7,620 nucleotides of DNA, taken from the NCBI GenBank assembly GCA_004552155.1, contig SFPF01000089.1:1-7620 (forward strand), given 5' to 3'. This document shows positions 6,828-7,620 of the stretch, one piece after another. Source of the DNA: Bacteroidales bacterium (GTDB taxonomy: Bacteria; Bacteroidota; Bacteroidia; Bacteroidales; Bacteroidaceae). Made by a program: the position numbers and the translations under genes. Below the pieces are notes generated by a model that was not told the DNA's origin, made no database searches, and was given only the letters and a program-made list of their open reading frames with translations. Each line of letters opens with the position of its first letter. Positions within the stretch are counted from its first letter, which is position 1.

Positions 6828-7280
6828 ATGGCACTTTTTGAACAAGTAAGCAAAGACATTGTCGCCGCTATGAAGGCGAAAGACAAGGTAAGGCTGGAAG
6901 CCTTGCGCAACATTAAGAAATACTTCATCGAGGCCAAGACCGCCCCGGGCGCAAACGATACGCTCGCCGACGACACCGCCCTGAAAATCCTTGCCAAACT
7001 GGCAAAGCAGGGACGCGACACGGCTGCGCTCTACACCGAGCAGGGCCGCCCCGACCTCGCCGAGGAAGAAGCCGCACAGGCTGCCGTCATTGAGGAATAC
7101 CTCCCCAAGGCGCTCACGCCCGAGGAACTCGAAGCCGAACTGAAAGCCATCATTGCCGAAACGGGCGCAACGTCGCCCAAAGACATGGGCAAGGTGATGG
7201 GCGCAGCCTCCAAGAAACTCGCCGGCCGCGCCGACGGCAAGGCCATTGCCGACACCGTGAAACGCCTTTTGGCAAACTAA
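6828..7280 (+). CDS. GatB/YqeY domain-containing protein
   Basis: Small stand-alone YqeY-family protein of 150 residues, full length and entirely helical in appearance. Family features are KDKVRLEALRNIKK near the N-terminus (18-31), EEYLPKALTPEEL in the middle (89-101), KDMGKVMGAASKKLAGR (118-134) and ADGKAIADTVKRLL (135-148). The fold is shared with the tRNA-interacting tail of GatB, the amidotransferase subunit. The role of the free-standing protein is not established, and a link to tRNA or amidation metabolism is inferred only from the fold. It follows ftsZ in many Bacteroidales as far as I recall, so the extra ftsZ here sits between the usual ftsZ-yqeY pair. The gap from the upstream gene is 27 bases. 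It is the last gene before the non-coding tail and terminator. Confidence 0.93.
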   Translation: MALFEQVSKDIVAAMKAKDKVRLEALRNIKKYFIEAKTAPGANDTLADDTALKILAKLAKQGRDTAALYTEQGRPDLAEEEAAQAAVIEEYLPKALTPEELEAELKAIIAETGATSPKDMGKVMGAASKKLAGRADGKAIADTVKRLLAN

Positions 7281-7315
7281 TTCGACGATTTCGTCAAGCG
7301 ATTAAGGTCTCACGA

Positions 7316-7339
7316 GTAGGGGCGTTTTGCAAAACGCCC
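7316..7339 (+). repeat. REP-like element, copy 1 (GTAG head plus 20-bp palindrome)
   Basis: GTAG at 7316-7319 is followed directly by the perfect palindrome GGGCGTTTTGCAAAACGCCC at 7320-7339. A GTAG tetranucleotide in front of a palindromic foot is the known layout of REP elements mobilised by REP-associated tyrosine transposases (RAYTs). The element lies 35 bases after the yqeY stop. No RAYT gene is in the window, so assignment to that class rests on structure alone. Confidence 0.65.
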
Positions 7340-7383
7340 GGAAGATGGTTGACTTATTGATTTAGCCATTCGGCGCACACGGC

Positions 7384-7407
7384 GGGCGTTTTGCAAAACG
7401 CCCCTAC
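7384..7407 (-). repeat. REP-like element, copy 2, inverted
   Basis: The same 20-bp palindrome recurs at 7384-7403 followed by CTAC (7404-7407), the reverse complement of the GTAG head of copy 1. The two copies form a perfect 26-bp inverted repeat (7315-7340 against 7383-7408) around a 42-base spacer with no obvious content. An inverted REP pair of this kind is a BIME-like unit. It may form a large hairpin in RNA and could help protect or end the operon transcript. Confidence 0.65.
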
Positions 7408-7434
7408 TGCTAGCCGAAAATATCAAAACATTAT

Positions 7435-7482
7435 AAACGCAACTGCGCCGCAGGGACTATTCCTTGCGGCGCAGTTGCGTTT
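7435..7482. terminator. Strong hairpin, probable bidirectional terminator
   Basis: The left arm 7435-7456 and right arm 7461-7482 pair over 22 bases with a single G-T wobble (G7453-T7464) and a CTAT loop. The outermost 18 base pairs are perfect and include a GC-rich core. The right arm ends in TTT and the left arm begins with AAA, so the hairpin could act on both strands, though the T tract is short. It lies 154 bases past the yqeY stop and is the best candidate for the end of the dcw transcript. Confidence 0.7.
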
Positions 7483-7532
7483 GTTCTATCCGAACTTTCA
7501 CGGCAATCTGAACGAAGTATCTTAGGCGTATA

Positions 7533-7619
7533 GGTCAATTTGGGTGCTAAAATCGTTGTAAGGCCTATGATTAACAGTTAATTATAGGCATTCAAAAGTT
7601 TTTAGCAACAAAATTGTTC
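7533..7619. repeat. Long imperfect palindrome at the right edge
   Basis: The segment is symmetric about base 7576 with no indels. The inner stem 7563-7574/7578-7589 is 12 bp (one G-T wobble) with a CAG loop. Further out, GCTAAAA (7546-7552) pairs with TTTTAGC (7600-7606), and CAATTT (7536-7541) pairs with AAATTG (7611-7616). Between 7536 and 7616, 32 of 39 positions pair. Two more pairs (7533-7619 and the wobble 7534-7618) extend it almost to the window edge. It could be a foldback or MITE-like element, a structured RNA, or a terminator for a gene beyond the window. Confidence 0.6.
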
Positions 7620-7620
7620 A

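Larger units (their letters stand above)
7281..7620. other. Non-coding tail after the dcw operon
   Basis: These 340 bases contain no credible coding region on either strand. Base composition moves from GC-rich to AT-rich toward the right edge. The region holds a REP-like inverted pair (7315-7408), a strong terminator hairpin (7435-7482) and a long imperfect palindrome (7533-7619). A very small hairpin (GACG/CGTC around ATTT, 7284-7295) lies just after the yqeY stop and is probably incidental. No tRNA, rRNA or transposase gene is visible. Confidence 0.8.

Noticed and set aside
7315..7408. CRISPR array
   Set aside because: There are only two repeat copies, in inverted rather than direct orientation, with one spacer and no cas genes.
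7500..7620. Promoter for a gene to the right of the window
   Set aside because: The sequence is AT-rich, but I could not find a convincing Bacteroidota -7 (TAnnTTTG) and -33 (TTG) pair, and the downstream gene is not visible.

Overview
The window is a stretch of the division and cell wall (dcw) cluster of a Gram-negative bacterium of the order Bacteroidales. The order is reasoned from three things: the gene order murG-murC-ftsQ-ftsA-ftsZ-yqeY, the protein styles (a short FtsQ, an FtsA with a charged tail ending in an amphipathic helix, Bacteroidales-like FtsZ C-termini), and start codons that lack Shine-Dalgarno sequences. The coding DNA is rather GC-rich for that order. A Prevotella-like organism is plausible, but the genus cannot be fixed from sequence reading alone.

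Layout, all on the + strand: the 3' part of murG (1-620), whose last 34 codons (619-723) lie out of frame after a premature stop; murC (727-2109); ftsQ (2120-2821); ftsA (2828-4204); a 57-base AT-rich spacer with a 17-bp palindrome; ftsZ (4262-5563); a second complete ftsZ-like gene (5571-6800); and a GatB/YqeY-domain gene (6828-7280). Apart from the ftsA-ftsZ spacer, intact genes are 6 to 27 bases apart, so this reads as one operon. The last 340 bases are non-coding. They hold an inverted pair of GTAG-headed REP-like palindromes, a strong 22-bp terminator-type hairpin, and an 81-87 bp imperfect palindrome reaching almost to the window edge.

MurG and MurC make peptidoglycan precursors in the cytoplasm and at the inner membrane face. 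FtsQ is the inner-membrane divisome scaffold. FtsA tethers FtsZ to the membrane, and FtsZ forms the division ring. The main surprise is the second FtsZ, placed directly behind the first and about 65% identical to it over the GTPase core by hand alignment. It keeps the GTP-binding glycine motifs, but the asparagine of the T7 catalytic loop is isoleucine, the T5 loop is altered, and the linker and C-terminal peptide differ. This suggests a two-FtsZ division system, with the second copy a modified or regulatory partner. The second point for attention is the frameshift, with apparent loss of about 10 codons, near the end of the normally essential murG.
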